DNA of 64,000 nt from Bacteroidota bacterium (lineage in GTDB: Bacteria > Bacteroidota > Bacteroidia > CAIKAF01), in NCBI GenBank assembly GCA_016866335.1, contig VGMT01000002.1, positions 62,001 through 126,000 on the forward strand. Direction: 5' to 3'. This document shows, piece after piece, positions 53,796 through 62,221 of this stretch (its first letter is position 1; every line of letters starts with the position of its first letter). A program made the position numbers and the translations under genes. The notes under the pieces were generated by a model. It made no database searches and had not been told where the DNA came from. It saw only the letters and a program-made list of their open reading frames with translations.

Positions 53796-54329
53796 TCAAT
53801 TTCCGGATTCTGCATCAGACGTTTTTGAAGCGGTTTCTGCGGCCGCCAGTCGCCCAATTTCTTTGTCGATTAAATAAAGACCATTTGCCTCAAGGCCAAT
53901 CAGGTTGATTTTATCCTTGATATTCCGAGCTGTGGTTTCTTCTTCGTGTTGTTCGGCCACATACCATTGTAAGAAATTCAGCGTGGTGTAGTCTTTCTCT
54001 TGGGTGGCAATGTAAACCAGTTTGTTGATGCCGTCTGACACCTTTACCTCGCCCTGCAAAAAGTTTTCAACCACCTCTAGAATGTCTTTGAATTCTGTGC
54101 GAGGAGCGCTCAGGCCCGGGGTAATGGCCTGCCCACCTGAATCGTTCATATACCGAAACAAGCGCAGCATGTGGGCACGCTCTTCGTCCGATTGCAAATA
54201 GAAGAATTTGGCTGCCCCCTCCATTCCTTTGGCATCGCACCAAGAGGCTAAGGCTAGGTAGGTGTTTGAGCTGTGGCTTTCAATGGCGATTTGCTCGTTT
54301 AGAGCTGATTCTACTATAGGTGTTAACAT
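53796..54329 (-). CDS. ftn: ferritin (non-heme, FtnA-like)
   Basis: A cytoplasmic 24-mer iron-storage protein. From ATG 54329 it has 177 residues. The ferroxidase ligands are visible in ESHSSNTYLALASW, DEERAHMLRLFRYM and AEQHEEETTARNI. The ORF track start 54377 adds a non-homologous leader containing the TATCTTTG box (11 nt upstream of ATG 54329). A C-terminal acidic tail (TASKTSDAESGN) is short and typical. Confidence 0.95.
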   Translation of the reverse strand: MLTPIVESALNEQIAIESHSSNTYLALASWCDAKGMEGAAKFFYLQSDEERAHMLRLFRYMNDSGGQAITPGLSAPRTEFKDILEVVENFLQGEVKVSDGINKLVYIATQEKDYTTLNFLQWYVAEQHEEETTARNIKDKINLIGLEANGLYLIDKEIGRLAAAETASKTSDAESGN

Positions 54330-54340
54330 GGTTTTTTTTT

Positions 54341-54348
54341 CAAAGATA
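54341..54348 (-). promoter_or_regulatory. TANNTTTG box of ftn, decides the start
   Basis: TATCTTTG on the minus strand, 11 nt upstream of ATG 54329, inside the longer ORF. Confidence 0.6.
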
Positions 54349-54366
54349 CCCGATTGTTCGCCAAGT

Positions 54367-55278
54367 TCAAAGTTCAATCCTTAGCCCATTGTAGGCGATT
54401 TGGGTATTTTTGAAGAGGCTTTGGGCCTCTAAAAGCAATTCTTCTAGGTTTGGGTATCGAACAGAAAAGTGCCCCAATATAAGGCTTGAAACTCCCCATT
54501 TTTCAGCAATTTCGGCTGCTTCGCTCGCCGTAGAATGCTGGGTTTTTTTTGCCCTTTCTTTGTGTTTTTCTGTAAATGTGGCTTCATGGTACAGCACATT
54601 CGGAGCAGGTATTTTTAACAAAGTTTGCAATACCGGCCTCGTGTCGGTAAGGTAGGCATAGCTTCGGCCTGCCGGGCCGATTGAACCCACCTGATTGGCA
54701 TCAAGCAGCGTTCCATTGCTTAGTTGAACGGAATTGCCTTGCTTTAGTTCTTTAAGTTGAGTATTGCTTAGTTCGTACTGCTTGATTTTTTCTTTATCAA
54801 GTACAAAGGCGTCGCGTTGTTCTCTGAAAATAAATCCACGGCAGGGTAGGGCATGTTTTAGGGAAATGGCTTCTACCTGAACCGAATCTTCTTCAAGAAT
54901 CAGGCCGCCTTCCTTCCATGCTTCGACATCGATTTCAATAGGGTAGCCAGGCTGATAATCTACGGTGTTCCAATAATGCACTAAGAATTCTTTTACCGAT
55001 TCGGGACAAACAATGCGTAGGCTTTTTTTTCGCCCCAACAAATCCATGGTTGAAAGCAAACCAGGTAGCCCCAAAAAATGGTCGGCATGGGCATGCGAAA
55101 TAAAAATTACCGATAGGCGCTGCATGGGCAAACCCTCTTGACGAATTCGTATTTGGGTGCCTTCCCCGCAATCCAGCAAATAATGCTTGTGATGAATTTC
55201 AAGCCATTGAGCGCTTAGCCCCCGTTCGGCGGTTGGAACCGCTGAACTGCAACCCAAGATGCACAACTGAAAATTCAT
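54367..55278 (-). CDS. rnz: ribonuclease Z
   Basis: RNase Z cleaves the 3' trailer of tRNA precursors. The 303-residue product has the N-terminal LLDCGEGTQIRI, the metallo-beta-lactamase zinc motif HAHADHFLGLPGLL, and distal zinc ligands HEATFTEKH and ILGHFSVRYPNLEELLLEAQ. This is the short bacterial form. It is the only member of this fold here and precedes ferritin by a separate promoter. Confidence 0.95.
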   Translation of the reverse strand: MNFQLCILGCSSAVPTAERGLSAQWLEIHHKHYLLDCGEGTQIRIRQEGLPMQRLSVIFISHAHADHFLGLPGLLSTMDLLGRKKSLRIVCPESVKEFLVHYWNTVDYQPGYPIEIDVEAWKEGGLILEEDSVQVEAISLKHALPCRGFIFREQRDAFVLDKEKIKQYELSNTQLKELKQGNSVQLSNGTLLDANQVGSIGPAGRSYAYLTDTRPVLQTLLKIPAPNVLYHEATFTEKHKERAKKTQHSTASEAAEIAEKWGVSSLILGHFSVRYPNLEELLLEAQSLFKNTQIAYNGLRIEL

Positions 55279-55303
55279 GGAGCTTGTATTTTCCGGTTTT
55301 TCT

Positions 55304-55340
55304 AAAAAAATCCACCCCTAAGCAAAAAGCAAAGGGGTGG
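55304..55340 (-). terminator. Rho-independent terminator of the T9SS cargo gene
   Basis: Minus-strand stem CCACCCCT/AGGGGTGG with a 13-nt loop, followed by a seven-U run. It separates the T9SS cargo gene from rnz. Confidence 0.85.
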
Positions 55341-55384
55341 AAATGAATAAGGCAGAAGGCAAAATGCCTTACTTGGTCAACACC

Positions 55385-56236
55385 TTAATCGTGTTGAACC
55401 ATAATTTTTCCGGTGGCTTGAACTCCATTCACCTCAAGCGAATACAAATACAATCCGGCAGCTAAATTGGCTGTTCTTACTTGAATGGATTGCTCACCCA
55501 ATTGGCAATTTCCTTGCTGTTGGTTTACAACCCGTCCAGACGCATCTTTCATTTGAAAGGCAAAGGTTCCGGTTTTTGTGGCTGTAAAGTTCAGGCTAGC
55601 TGTTGCATTGGCCGGATTTGGGAACATAGGCTGTACTTGAATTCCAGGTAGGTTTTCAAAGCTGGTGTTGGCACAAACAGGGAATGCAATGAAAAAAGAC
55701 AAATCTCCATCGGGGGGAGGAACGTCGTTGCAACCAAAGCCCAAATTAATGCGTCCGCGAACATCTACTTTAAAATAGACCGTATCGCAGGGAGAATTGA
55801 TGGGGTTGGGAACGTTGGTTGAATTTAAACGCAAACATACCCGTTGCAATGAAGTTCCGGCAGGAATGGTGATGGGTGTATTGCTGCTGTTGGAAGCGTT
55901 TATTTCGGTGCTGCCTTGGTAGGCAGCCCAGTTGAAATTAAAGTTGGCAGGAATAGATTGGTTGTACGAAGCCAGCGTGTCAAGGCTAACCGATAAAATT
56001 TTAACCCCGCATAAGTCGATGGAATCGCCCGGAGTAGGGGTTAGGGTATTGTCAACTTTGCCAGGAAGCACCACCGTGTTTTGGTGGGTGTAGTTGTTCC
56101 CAGCTGCCGCTCCAGGAAGTGGGTTGGGGTTGAACCCTAGCTGAGTGGCCGTTGGGTCGGGCGGGTTGGGACTGCAAATTTGGGCTTGAGCCAGCACCCC
56201 GGTAAATAGGGCAGCAAAAAGTAAAACGTGTTTCAT
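55385..56236 (-). CDS. secreted protein with T9SS type A sorting domain
   Basis: A 283-residue exported protein. The signal peptide is about 1-18, followed by a Pro/Asn/Thr-rich body with four to five cysteines (ICSPNPPDPT, IDLCGVKI, RVCLRLNS, NSPCDTVYF, LGFGCNDV) and no domain I can name. The C-terminal ~75 residues are a T9SS type A domain: MFPNPANATASLNF, FAFQMKDASGRVV, AAGLYLYSLEVNGVQATGKIMVQ. The upstream leader CACCTATATATG resembles that of the 13070 cargo gene (ACACCCTATATG). Terminator downstream. Confidence 0.88.
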   Translation of the reverse strand: MKHVLLFAALFTGVLAQAQICSPNPPDPTATQLGFNPNPLPGAAAGNNYTHQNTVVLPGKVDNTLTPTPGDSIDLCGVKILSVSLDTLASYNQSIPANFNFNWAAYQGSTEINASNSSNTPITIPAGTSLQRVCLRLNSTNVPNPINSPCDTVYFKVDVRGRINLGFGCNDVPPPDGDLSFFIAFPVCANTSFENLPGIQVQPMFPNPANATASLNFTATKTGTFAFQMKDASGRVVNQQQGNCQLGEQSIQVRTANLAAGLYLYSLEVNGVQATGKIMVQHD

Positions 56237-56263
56237 ATAGGTGGTTTTAGGGTGAAATTACAC

Positions 56264-56641
56264 TTATTCTTCTTCATCCAATAAATCTTGAGCGATGTTG
56301 CTCATGATAATGAAGTCTTCAATTTCATTTTCGTTGTGGATTATATTCAAGACGGAATCCAACTGGCAAATTTGCAGGATTTTCATAACCCCCGCGTTTA
56401 CTCCAGTAATGGCAAATACGCCGTTGGATTTTTGAGTCAACCTGTTTCCAACAAGCAAGGCTGACAGGCCGCTGGAATCCACAAACTCTACATTTTGCAA
56501 ATCAACTACCACATTTTTATGTCCCGAGGAACTCAACCGAACAAGTTCTGATTTCAAATCGGGAGCCGTTTGAGCCGTTAAATGGGTATCCTCTATCGCC
56601 AAGGCCAAGAAATGTGGCTTTTCTATGCTGTGAAAGTTCAT
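56264..56641 (-). CDS. STAS domain protein (anti-sigma-factor-antagonist-like)
   Basis: A 125-residue cytoplasmic STAS domain protein. The family motif VVDLQNVEFVDSSGLSALLVG carries the Ser residues phosphorylated in SpoIIAA/RsbV. The ending DLLDEEE is acidic. It is unusual in Bacteroidota, where sigma-B-type partner switches are rare; no kinase/anti-sigma partner lies nearby. ATG 56641 is preferred, with a TAACTTTG box 20 nt upstream (56669-56662). Regulatory target unknown. Confidence 0.87.
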   Translation of the reverse strand: MNFHSIEKPHFLALAIEDTHLTAQTAPDLKSELVRLSSSGHKNVVVDLQNVEFVDSSGLSALLVGNRLTQKSNGVFAITGVNAGVMKILQICQLDSVLNIIHNENEIEDFIIMSNIAQDLLDEEE

Positions 56642-56661
56642 GTTCTTGTTATTCAATTCCT

Positions 56662-56669
56662 CAAAGTTA
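56662..56669 (-). promoter_or_regulatory. TANNTTTG box of the STAS gene, decides the start
   Basis: TAACTTTG on the minus strand, 20 nt upstream of ATG 56641. Confidence 0.5.
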
Positions 56670-56864
56670 AAAAAATATGCGGTTCCCTTAAATGTGTTCT
56701 TTCCACTAAAAAACTTTTTTGCTGAATGCCACCCTTTGGGGGGGGGGGGCGCGAAGCAAATGTCAAAGGGTTTGCCGAGCTTATTATATACAATGTTCCG
56801 TGCCGATGCGTTTTGTTCAGACTAGCCTTGGTCTCCATTTACAGTGAAAACGGTTTGAGCGGCC
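56670..56864. other. gene-free stretch with a 12-G homopolymer
   Basis: A/T-rich spacer of about 195 nt with an uninterrupted run of 12 G at 56738-56749. It lies about 70 nt upstream of the STAS promoter box. The ORFs called through it have no family look. Confidence 0.5.
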
Positions 56865-57010
56865 TGCGGCAGGGATTGACGAGGCTAGGCCGGCAGGGGC
56901 AAGGTGTACGGCATTGCCGGGGAAAAGAGCGACCTTGGGAGCTACTTTTGCCCCTGCAATGCCACAGCTTGCGCTGCGGACTATGCCCGGAAAGCCCGTC
57001 TGCCGCCCCC
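56865..57010 (-). repeat. structured rod element R7 (subtype B)
   Basis: Minus-strand reading: GGGCGGCAGACGGGCTTTC start, TCAATCCCTGCCGC end. Arms GGCATTGCAGGGG and CCCCGGCAATGCC pair; the loop is AGCTCCCAAGGTCGCT, diverged from the consensus. It is 90 nt downstream of pyrB on the same strand. Confidence 0.82.
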
Positions 57011-57100
57011 TAAAAAATTAAAAACACGTAAAAACGCCCTTGAATTGCATCTTTGGGAAGCCAACCGATGCGCCTAAAATTGAGCTAAATTCTGCCTAAA

Positions 57101-58057
57101 TTAATGCTCTTTGTTGGCCGTTTGCCCCAGCAAATACAATACAGCCATGCGCACCGCCACCCCGTGCTGAACCTGGTCTAAAATAATGGAATCGGGACCA
57201 TCGGCCAATTTTCCATCAATTTCCACGCCTCGATTAACGGGTCCAGGATGAAGAATTAGGGGCTTATTTTTGGCTTTCTCCCAACGGTCCAGATTTAAGC
57301 CGAACACCCTATGGTACTCGTAATTTCCGGGAAAGTGCTGAACCTTAAGCCTTTCTTCTTGAATGCGAAGCATGTTAAGGGCATCGGCCTGCTCCATTGT
57401 GCTGTCCAGCGAATGGCTTACCTCGACGCCCAGGTTTTGAATGTGCCGGGGCAGCAAACTGGGCGGAGCGCAGACCTGGACCGTTGCGCCCATTTTTTTG
57501 AGCAACAAAATGTTTGATAAGGCCACGCGGGAGTGCAAAATATCGCCAACCAGAGCAATTCGTTTTCCGACCAGGTTTCCAAGAGCCTGCTGCAAGGAAA
57601 AGGCGTCAAGCAGAGCTTGGGTAGGGTGTTCATGGGTGCCGTCGCCGGCATTGACGATGCGTGCATGCGCCGAATGCTTAAAACGGGTTAGGTGCTTGGC
57701 TAGAAAAATGCCAGCCCCAGGACTTGAATGCCGTAAAACGATCATATCTACCTTCATGGCCAGAATGTTGTTGACGGTATCGAGCAGGGTTTCCCCTTTG
57801 CTTAAGCTGGAACCGGAGGCCGAAAAGTTTAGAACGTCGGCCGACAGGCGCTTTTCTGCCAATTCAAACGACAATCGAGTGCGGGTAGAGTTTTCAAAAA
57901 ACAAATTGGCGATGGTTTTATCGCGCAGGGAAGGGACTTTTTTTATGGGCCTTTGCAGCACTTGCATGAATTCGGCCGTGGTCAACATAATTAAATCGAT
58001 GTCGGAATGGCTTAGGTCTTTAATTCCTAAAAGGTGTTGGCTGCTTAGCTGTGGCAT
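57101..58057 (-). CDS. pyrB: aspartate carbamoyltransferase catalytic subunit
   Basis: PyrB makes N-carbamoyl aspartate, the first committed step of pyrimidine synthesis. The 318-residue protein has LFFENSTRTRLSFELAEKRL (carbamoyl phosphate site), RHSSPGAGIFLAKH, NAGDGTHEHPTQALLDAFSL and LHPGPVNRGVEID, all canonical. No pyrI regulatory gene follows. It begins 3 nt after the pyrR stop, so the order is pyrR-pyrB, as in operons under PyrR control. Confidence 0.97.
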   Translation of the reverse strand: MPQLSSQHLLGIKDLSHSDIDLIMLTTAEFMQVLQRPIKKVPSLRDKTIANLFFENSTRTRLSFELAEKRLSADVLNFSASGSSLSKGETLLDTVNNILAMKVDMIVLRHSSPGAGIFLAKHLTRFKHSAHARIVNAGDGTHEHPTQALLDAFSLQQALGNLVGKRIALVGDILHSRVALSNILLLKKMGATVQVCAPPSLLPRHIQNLGVEVSHSLDSTMEQADALNMLRIQEERLKVQHFPGNYEYHRVFGLNLDRWEKAKNKPLILHPGPVNRGVEIDGKLADGPDSIILDQVQHGVAVRMAVLYLLGQTANKEH

Positions 58058-58060
58058 AGG

Positions 58061-58612
58061 TTAAGCGTTGTTTTCAATCAAAATGGAGTCTTCGCCATGG
58101 TGTTCGGTCCACCTTACTTTCACCTTTTGGCCTTCAAAGGCATCGACCGTCCAACCAAAAAAATCAGGTTGAATGGGGAGTTGGCGGGCAAAGCGGCGTT
58201 CAACCAAAACCAGCAACTTTATCCATTCTGGCCTGCCGAAGGTATTCACGGCATCTAGGGCGGCCCGAATTGTTCTTCCGGTGAACAGTACATCGTCTAC
58301 CAAAACGACCCTTCTGTTTTCAAGCGAAAAATGCAATTGGGTGGCTTCGGGTACCAGCACCTTTGCCTGATTGAAATCGTCGCGAAAAAAAGTGGGGTCC
58401 AGCATTCCATAATCCAATCTTGCCGATGGCATTTGTTTTTTCCACGCTGCCCTTAACCGTTCGGCCAAATACACCCCTCGGGGTTGAATCCCCAGTAAAA
58501 CCATTGGAGAATCCTCTCGATGCAATTCCGCCAGCATCAAAGACAAGCGGTGAATTCGTACCCTCATGGCGTCTGCGTCGGCAAAGGGGTTATGGGGCGT
58601 GGTATTGATCAT
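58061..58612 (-). CDS. pyrR: bifunctional PyrR regulator/uracil phosphoribosyltransferase-like protein
   Basis: PyrR in Gram-positives binds pyr mRNA leaders and has UPRTase activity. The 183-residue product shows VLLGIQPRGVYLAERL, RVVLVDDVLFTGRTIRAALDAV (PRPP loop) and the ending VRWTEHHGEDSILI. It begins 3 nt before pyrB's start region and follows an rpsA terminator. No classic pyr attenuator leader is visible in the 40 nt upstream; regulation here is therefore uncertain. Confidence 0.93.
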   Translation of the reverse strand: MINTTPHNPFADADAMRVRIHRLSLMLAELHREDSPMVLLGIQPRGVYLAERLRAAWKKQMPSARLDYGMLDPTFFRDDFNQAKVLVPEATQLHFSLENRRVVLVDDVLFTGRTIRAALDAVNTFGRPEWIKLLVLVERRFARQLPIQPDFFGWTVDAFEGQKVKVRWTEHHGEDSILIENNA

Positions 58613-58624
58613 GGTATAAAAATA

Positions 58625-58655
58625 AAAAAGCCCTTCACAAGGAAGGGCTTTTTTT
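58625..58655 (-). terminator. Rho-independent terminator of rpsA
   Basis: Stem AAGCCCTT/AAGGGCTT with a 7-nt loop and U-run on the minus strand. It lies between the rpsA stop and pyrR. Confidence 0.9.
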
Positions 58656-58658
58656 GAT

Positions 58659-60524
58659 TTAATCTTCAGATTCGTCTGACGGCGCTTCGACTTTTTTCGA
58701 TTTTGCCTTGGATTTGGGTTTGCCGCCTCCTTTTTCAGTGGCTTCCATTTCCTTTTTCAAATTAGACAAAGCGCTGATGTCTCCTAAGGTGGTTACATCG
58801 GCTTTTTGAACCTTAGCTGCAGCAGGGGCGGCTTTTGATTTGCCAATAACCTTGGTACGGGGTTCGGCCGATGCCTCTGGCTTTGACACATCCCACGTGC
58901 GGGTGTGCGAAATAAGAATTTTCTTGTCGTCTTTGGAGAACTCCAAAATGGTGAAATCCAATTGCTCGTCAACCGATGCCTTGCTTCCGTCTTCCTTTTT
59001 AAGGTGCTTCATTGGAGCAAAGCCTTCAATTCCGTAAGGCAGAGCAATAATTCCACCTTTGTCGTTCAATTCCAAGATGGTACCCTTGTGCATTTCGTCG
59101 GTATTGAATACCGTAGCAAAAACTTCCCAAGGATCTTCTTCCAATTGCTTGTGGCCCAACGATAATTTACGATTGGTGGTGTCTATTTCTAGCACAGAAA
59201 CCTCGATTTTCTCGCCAATTTTAGTGAAGTCAGAAGGATGTTTGATTTTTTTGGTCCAGCTTAGGTCCGAAATGTGAATTAATCCATCGATTCCTTCTTC
59301 AAGCTCTACAAAAATTCCGTAGTTGGTGAAATTGCGCACTACAGCACTGTGGCGGCTTCCCTGAGGATAACGTCCTTCGATGTTTTCCCATGGGTCGGTG
59401 GTCAGTTGCTTCATGCCCAAAGACATTTTACGCTCTTCCCTGTCTATGGAAAGCACAACGGCTTCAATTTCGTCGCCTATTTTTAGGAAGTCATGGGCCG
59501 TACGTAGGTGTTGAGACCAGCTCATTTCTGAAACGTGGATCAATCCCTCTACGCCAGGAGCAATTTCTACGAACGCTCCGTAGTCAGCAAGAACAACCAC
59601 TTTGCCTTTCACTTTATCGCCTTCCTTGATTTCAGCACTCAAAGCTTCCCATGGGTGGGTGCTCAATTGCTTTAAGCCAAGGGCAATACGGCGTTTCTCG
59701 TCGTCGTAATCCAACACCACTACGTTGATTTTTGAATCCAAAGTAACCACCTCTTCGGGGTGGTTGATTCGGCCCCAGCTGATGTCGGTGATGTGAATCA
59801 ATCCATCTACGCCGCCCAAATCCACAAACACTCCATAAGAAGTGATGTTCTTGACGATGCCTTCCAAAACCTGACCTTTTTCCAGTTTGGAGATGATGTG
59901 TTTTTTCTGCTCTTCCAATTCTTCTTCAAGCAGGATTTTATGAGAAACAACCACGTTTTTGAATTCTTGATTAATTTTCACCACTTTGAATTCCAATGTT
60001 TTGCCTACATACACATCGTAATCGCGGATGGGTTTTACATCAATCTGAGAACCTGGTAAGAAGGCCTCGATACCAAAAACATCGGCAATCAAACCACCTT
60101 TGGTGCGGCATTTAATTACACCCGTAACCACTTCGTCTTTTAAATGAACTTCGTTCACCCGATCCCATGACCGGATAGCACGCGCCTTGCGGTGGCTCAA
60201 CAGCAATTGGCCATCGCGGTCTTCCAACTGATCAATGTAAACCTCAACTTTATCGCCTACAGCCAATCCGGCATTGTACCGAAATTCAGTACGAGGTACA
60301 ACCCCTTCTGATTTGTAGCCAATGTTGATAACTACATCTTTCGGAGTCAATTGCACCACTTTTCCGTCAAGAATTTCATGCTCGGCAACGCTGCTTAGCG
60401 TTTGCTCATACATGTCTGACAAATTGGCCCGCTCTTCTTTAGAATAGTTTTGTCCTTTTTTGCTTACGGTTGACCAGTCAAATGTGGTCTGGGTCGTAGC
60501 CCCCTGTGTTGTTTCTTCTGACAT
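58659..60524 (-). CDS. rpsA: 30S ribosomal protein S1
   Basis: S1 binds mRNA and helps initiation. From ATG 60524 it has 621 residues. Six S1 (OB-fold) repeats are recognisable, several with the loop HIxDxSW (GLIHITDISWGRINHPEEVV, GLIHVSEMSWSQHL, GLIHISDLSWTKK), then an Ala/Lys-rich C-terminal tail with SKAKSKKVEAPSDESED. ATG 60524 (MSEETTQG) is preferred to 60575, as the extra 17 residues look non-homologous. S1 is important in Bacteroidota, whose mRNAs mostly lack Shine-Dalgarno sequences, which agrees with the short leaders seen here. Confidence 0.96.
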   Translation of the reverse strand: MSEETTQGATTQTTFDWSTVSKKGQNYSKEERANLSDMYEQTLSSVAEHEILDGKVVQLTPKDVVINIGYKSEGVVPRTEFRYNAGLAVGDKVEVYIDQLEDRDGQLLLSHRKARAIRSWDRVNEVHLKDEVVTGVIKCRTKGGLIADVFGIEAFLPGSQIDVKPIRDYDVYVGKTLEFKVVKINQEFKNVVVSHKILLEEELEEQKKHIISKLEKGQVLEGIVKNITSYGVFVDLGGVDGLIHITDISWGRINHPEEVVTLDSKINVVVLDYDDEKRRIALGLKQLSTHPWEALSAEIKEGDKVKGKVVVLADYGAFVEIAPGVEGLIHVSEMSWSQHLRTAHDFLKIGDEIEAVVLSIDREERKMSLGMKQLTTDPWENIEGRYPQGSRHSAVVRNFTNYGIFVELEEGIDGLIHISDLSWTKKIKHPSDFTKIGEKIEVSVLEIDTTNRKLSLGHKQLEEDPWEVFATVFNTDEMHKGTILELNDKGGIIALPYGIEGFAPMKHLKKEDGSKASVDEQLDFTILEFSKDDKKILISHTRTWDVSKPEASAEPRTKVIGKSKAAPAAAKVQKADVTTLGDISALSNLKKEMEATEKGGGKPKSKAKSKKVEAPSDESED

Positions 60525-60729
60525 TTTGTTCAGAACTGTCGAAGCTTGTTCCTGTTTGCCGAGGTGCCGTGGCAAACATGTTCATGCTTCGGGATTAAAC
60601 TTCATTTAAACGATTGGCACCCCTAAAGTGGGCGCAAAGCTAGGTAAATCTTCGTCAATACCAAAGATTTTCAGGGATTTGTACCCCTTTTTAACTCAAA
60701 CTATTTTATTTTTTTTAACAAAATGAGGT

Positions 60730-60757
60730 TGCTCCCAAAATATTGTACTAAGTTTGA
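60730..60757 (+). promoter_or_regulatory. promoter of the CFA-like gene
   Basis: TTG (60730) then 17 nt then TAAGTTTG (60750-60757), ending 18 nt upstream of ATG 60776. Confidence 0.55.
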
Positions 60758-60775
60758 CGGCTTAAAAAACCGACT

Positions 60776-61975
60776 ATGAGCAAATCTCCATTAGATTTTA
60801 TTGTTACTAAAACGCCTTCGGCGGGCCGCAAATACGTTGCTGGCAAAAAGATTCCTTTCTCTGAGTTTATTCACGATTACGCCAATGGCGACGTTGATAT
60901 TGAGGGAGATTTCATTGAATTTATGAAGTGCCGAAACGAGGTGTTCGATTATCGATTGACCTGGAAGCATATCAAATTCTTCTTTACCCGTATGATTCCT
61001 GAGGTGGCCATCCACTCCAAAAGCCAAGATGAGCGTATTGTACGCGATCACTACGACCGGGGTAACGATTTCTTCTCGTCCTTTCTAGGACCGCGTATGA
61101 TTTATACCTCTGGTTTTTGGAACGACGTGGCCAACGAAACCTTAGAACAGGCGCAAGACCGTAAAATGACCATGGTTTGCGATAAATTGCTGATGAAACC
61201 AGGCAACAGGCACCTGGATATTGGATGTGGTTGGGGAACCTTGGTGGCCTACGCCGCTAAATACTACGGAACCGATTCGACAGGCATTACCCTGGCCCAA
61301 GACGGTACCGACCACGGAAACAAGCAAATTGCCGCACACGGAGTGGCCGATCGCGCGCGTATCCTTCGCATGGATTACCGCGACATGATTACTCCAGGCA
61401 AAAACAACCAAATGTTCAACCACGTTACTTGTCTGGAAATGGGCGAGCACGTGGGCCTCCGCAAATTTGGTCGCTTTATTAAGAATATCTACGACAAACT
61501 TGACGACGACGGAACCTTCTACCTTCAGCAAGCCGGTCTTCGTGCCAATCCAGGACTTATGGCCCGCGGCGAACATTGGGAAGACCTCGTTTGGGGCTTG
61601 TTCATGAACGAGTTTATTTTCAGCGGCGCCGATGCTTCTACTCCGTTGGCCTTCTTGGTGCAAACTTTGCAAGACGCCAATTTCGAGGTGCAAAGCGTTG
61701 AAAACATCGGAATTCACTACTCGCACACCATGACCTGCTGGTACCACAACTGGGAGGCCAATAAAGAGTACATTCTTCAACACTACGGAGAGTGGTGGTA
61801 CCGCACTTGGAGGGTTTTCCTTTACTGGTCGGTCATCATCGCCAGCCAAGGTTCATCTACCTGCTGGAGCATTATTGCGCATAAAAATTACAACAGAGTG
61901 GACCGCAACCGCTACATCGGTCGGGCCAACTTGGGTGAGCGCATGGAAATGGGCAATGTTCGAATTTTCGAATAA
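60776..61975 (+). CDS. cyclopropane-fatty-acyl-phospholipid synthase-like methyltransferase
   Basis: A 399-residue SAM-dependent methyltransferase of the CFA synthase group, which acts on membrane phospholipid acyl chains. The SAM site is LDIGCGWGTLVAYAAKYYG (about residues 144-162), followed by GITLAQDG, CLEMGEHVGLRKFGRFIKNIYDKL and HYSHTMTCWYHNWEAN. N-terminal fragment EFMKCRNEVFDYRLTWK replaces the usual CFA N-terminal domain. A carbonate-binding EHV motif (GEHVGL) is present. Whether it methylates lipids or another large substrate is not deducible. It has a terminator downstream. Confidence 0.9.
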   Translation: MSKSPLDFIVTKTPSAGRKYVAGKKIPFSEFIHDYANGDVDIEGDFIEFMKCRNEVFDYRLTWKHIKFFFTRMIPEVAIHSKSQDERIVRDHYDRGNDFFSSFLGPRMIYTSGFWNDVANETLEQAQDRKMTMVCDKLLMKPGNRHLDIGCGWGTLVAYAAKYYGTDSTGITLAQDGTDHGNKQIAAHGVADRARILRMDYRDMITPGKNNQMFNHVTCLEMGEHVGLRKFGRFIKNIYDKLDDDGTFYLQQAGLRANPGLMARGEHWEDLVWGLFMNEFIFSGADASTPLAFLVQTLQDANFEVQSVENIGIHYSHTMTCWYHNWEANKEYILQHYGEWWYRTWRVFLYWSVIIASQGSSTCWSIIAHKNYNRVDRNRYIGRANLGERMEMGNVRIFE

Positions 61976-61993
61976 GCGAAGCTTTTAATGTTG

Positions 61994-62024
61994 AAAACCC
62001 TCGGCTTAGGTCGGGGGTTTTTTG
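61994..62024 (+). terminator. probable terminator of the CFA-like gene
   Basis: AACCC and GGGTT arms around a short loop, followed by a six-T run, 20 nt after the stop. Moderate strength. Confidence 0.7.
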
Positions 62025-62030
62025 TTTTTA

Positions 62031-62175
62031 GGGCGGGTACCGGGCTTTCGGCGGTAGTCCGCGGTTGCCGGCCTGGGGCCCAGCGGCTTTGCGCGGACTC
62101 CTAAAGTCGCCTGCGCAGCTCGCGGGCCCCTGGCCGGCAACCTTGCGGGCAACCTGCCTCAATCCCGCCCGCGGG
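62031..62175 (+). repeat. structured rod element R8 (subtype A)
   Basis: Ends GGGCGGGTACCGGGCTTTC and TCAATCCCGCCCGC; loop GGACTCCTAAAGTCGCC; arms GGTTGCCGGCCTGGGGCCC and GGGCCCCTGGCCGGCAACC pair at 18 of 19 positions. It lies on the same strand as the CFA-like gene, 55 nt after its stop, just beyond the terminator. Confidence 0.87.
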
Positions 62176-62221
62176 CCCCCAGTTAAGACCTGCCCCAAAA
62201 TTCGCCTGCAGGACGGCTTGC

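Noticed and set aside
58613-58660. PyrR attenuator upstream of pyrR
   Set aside because: The hairpin there is the rpsA terminator with no anti-terminator or PyrR-binding loop visible.
60776-61975. CFA-like gene as a horizontal transfer because of C-ending codons
   Set aside because: The bias is mild and similar to that of highly expressed rpsA next to it; no flanking mobile element was found.
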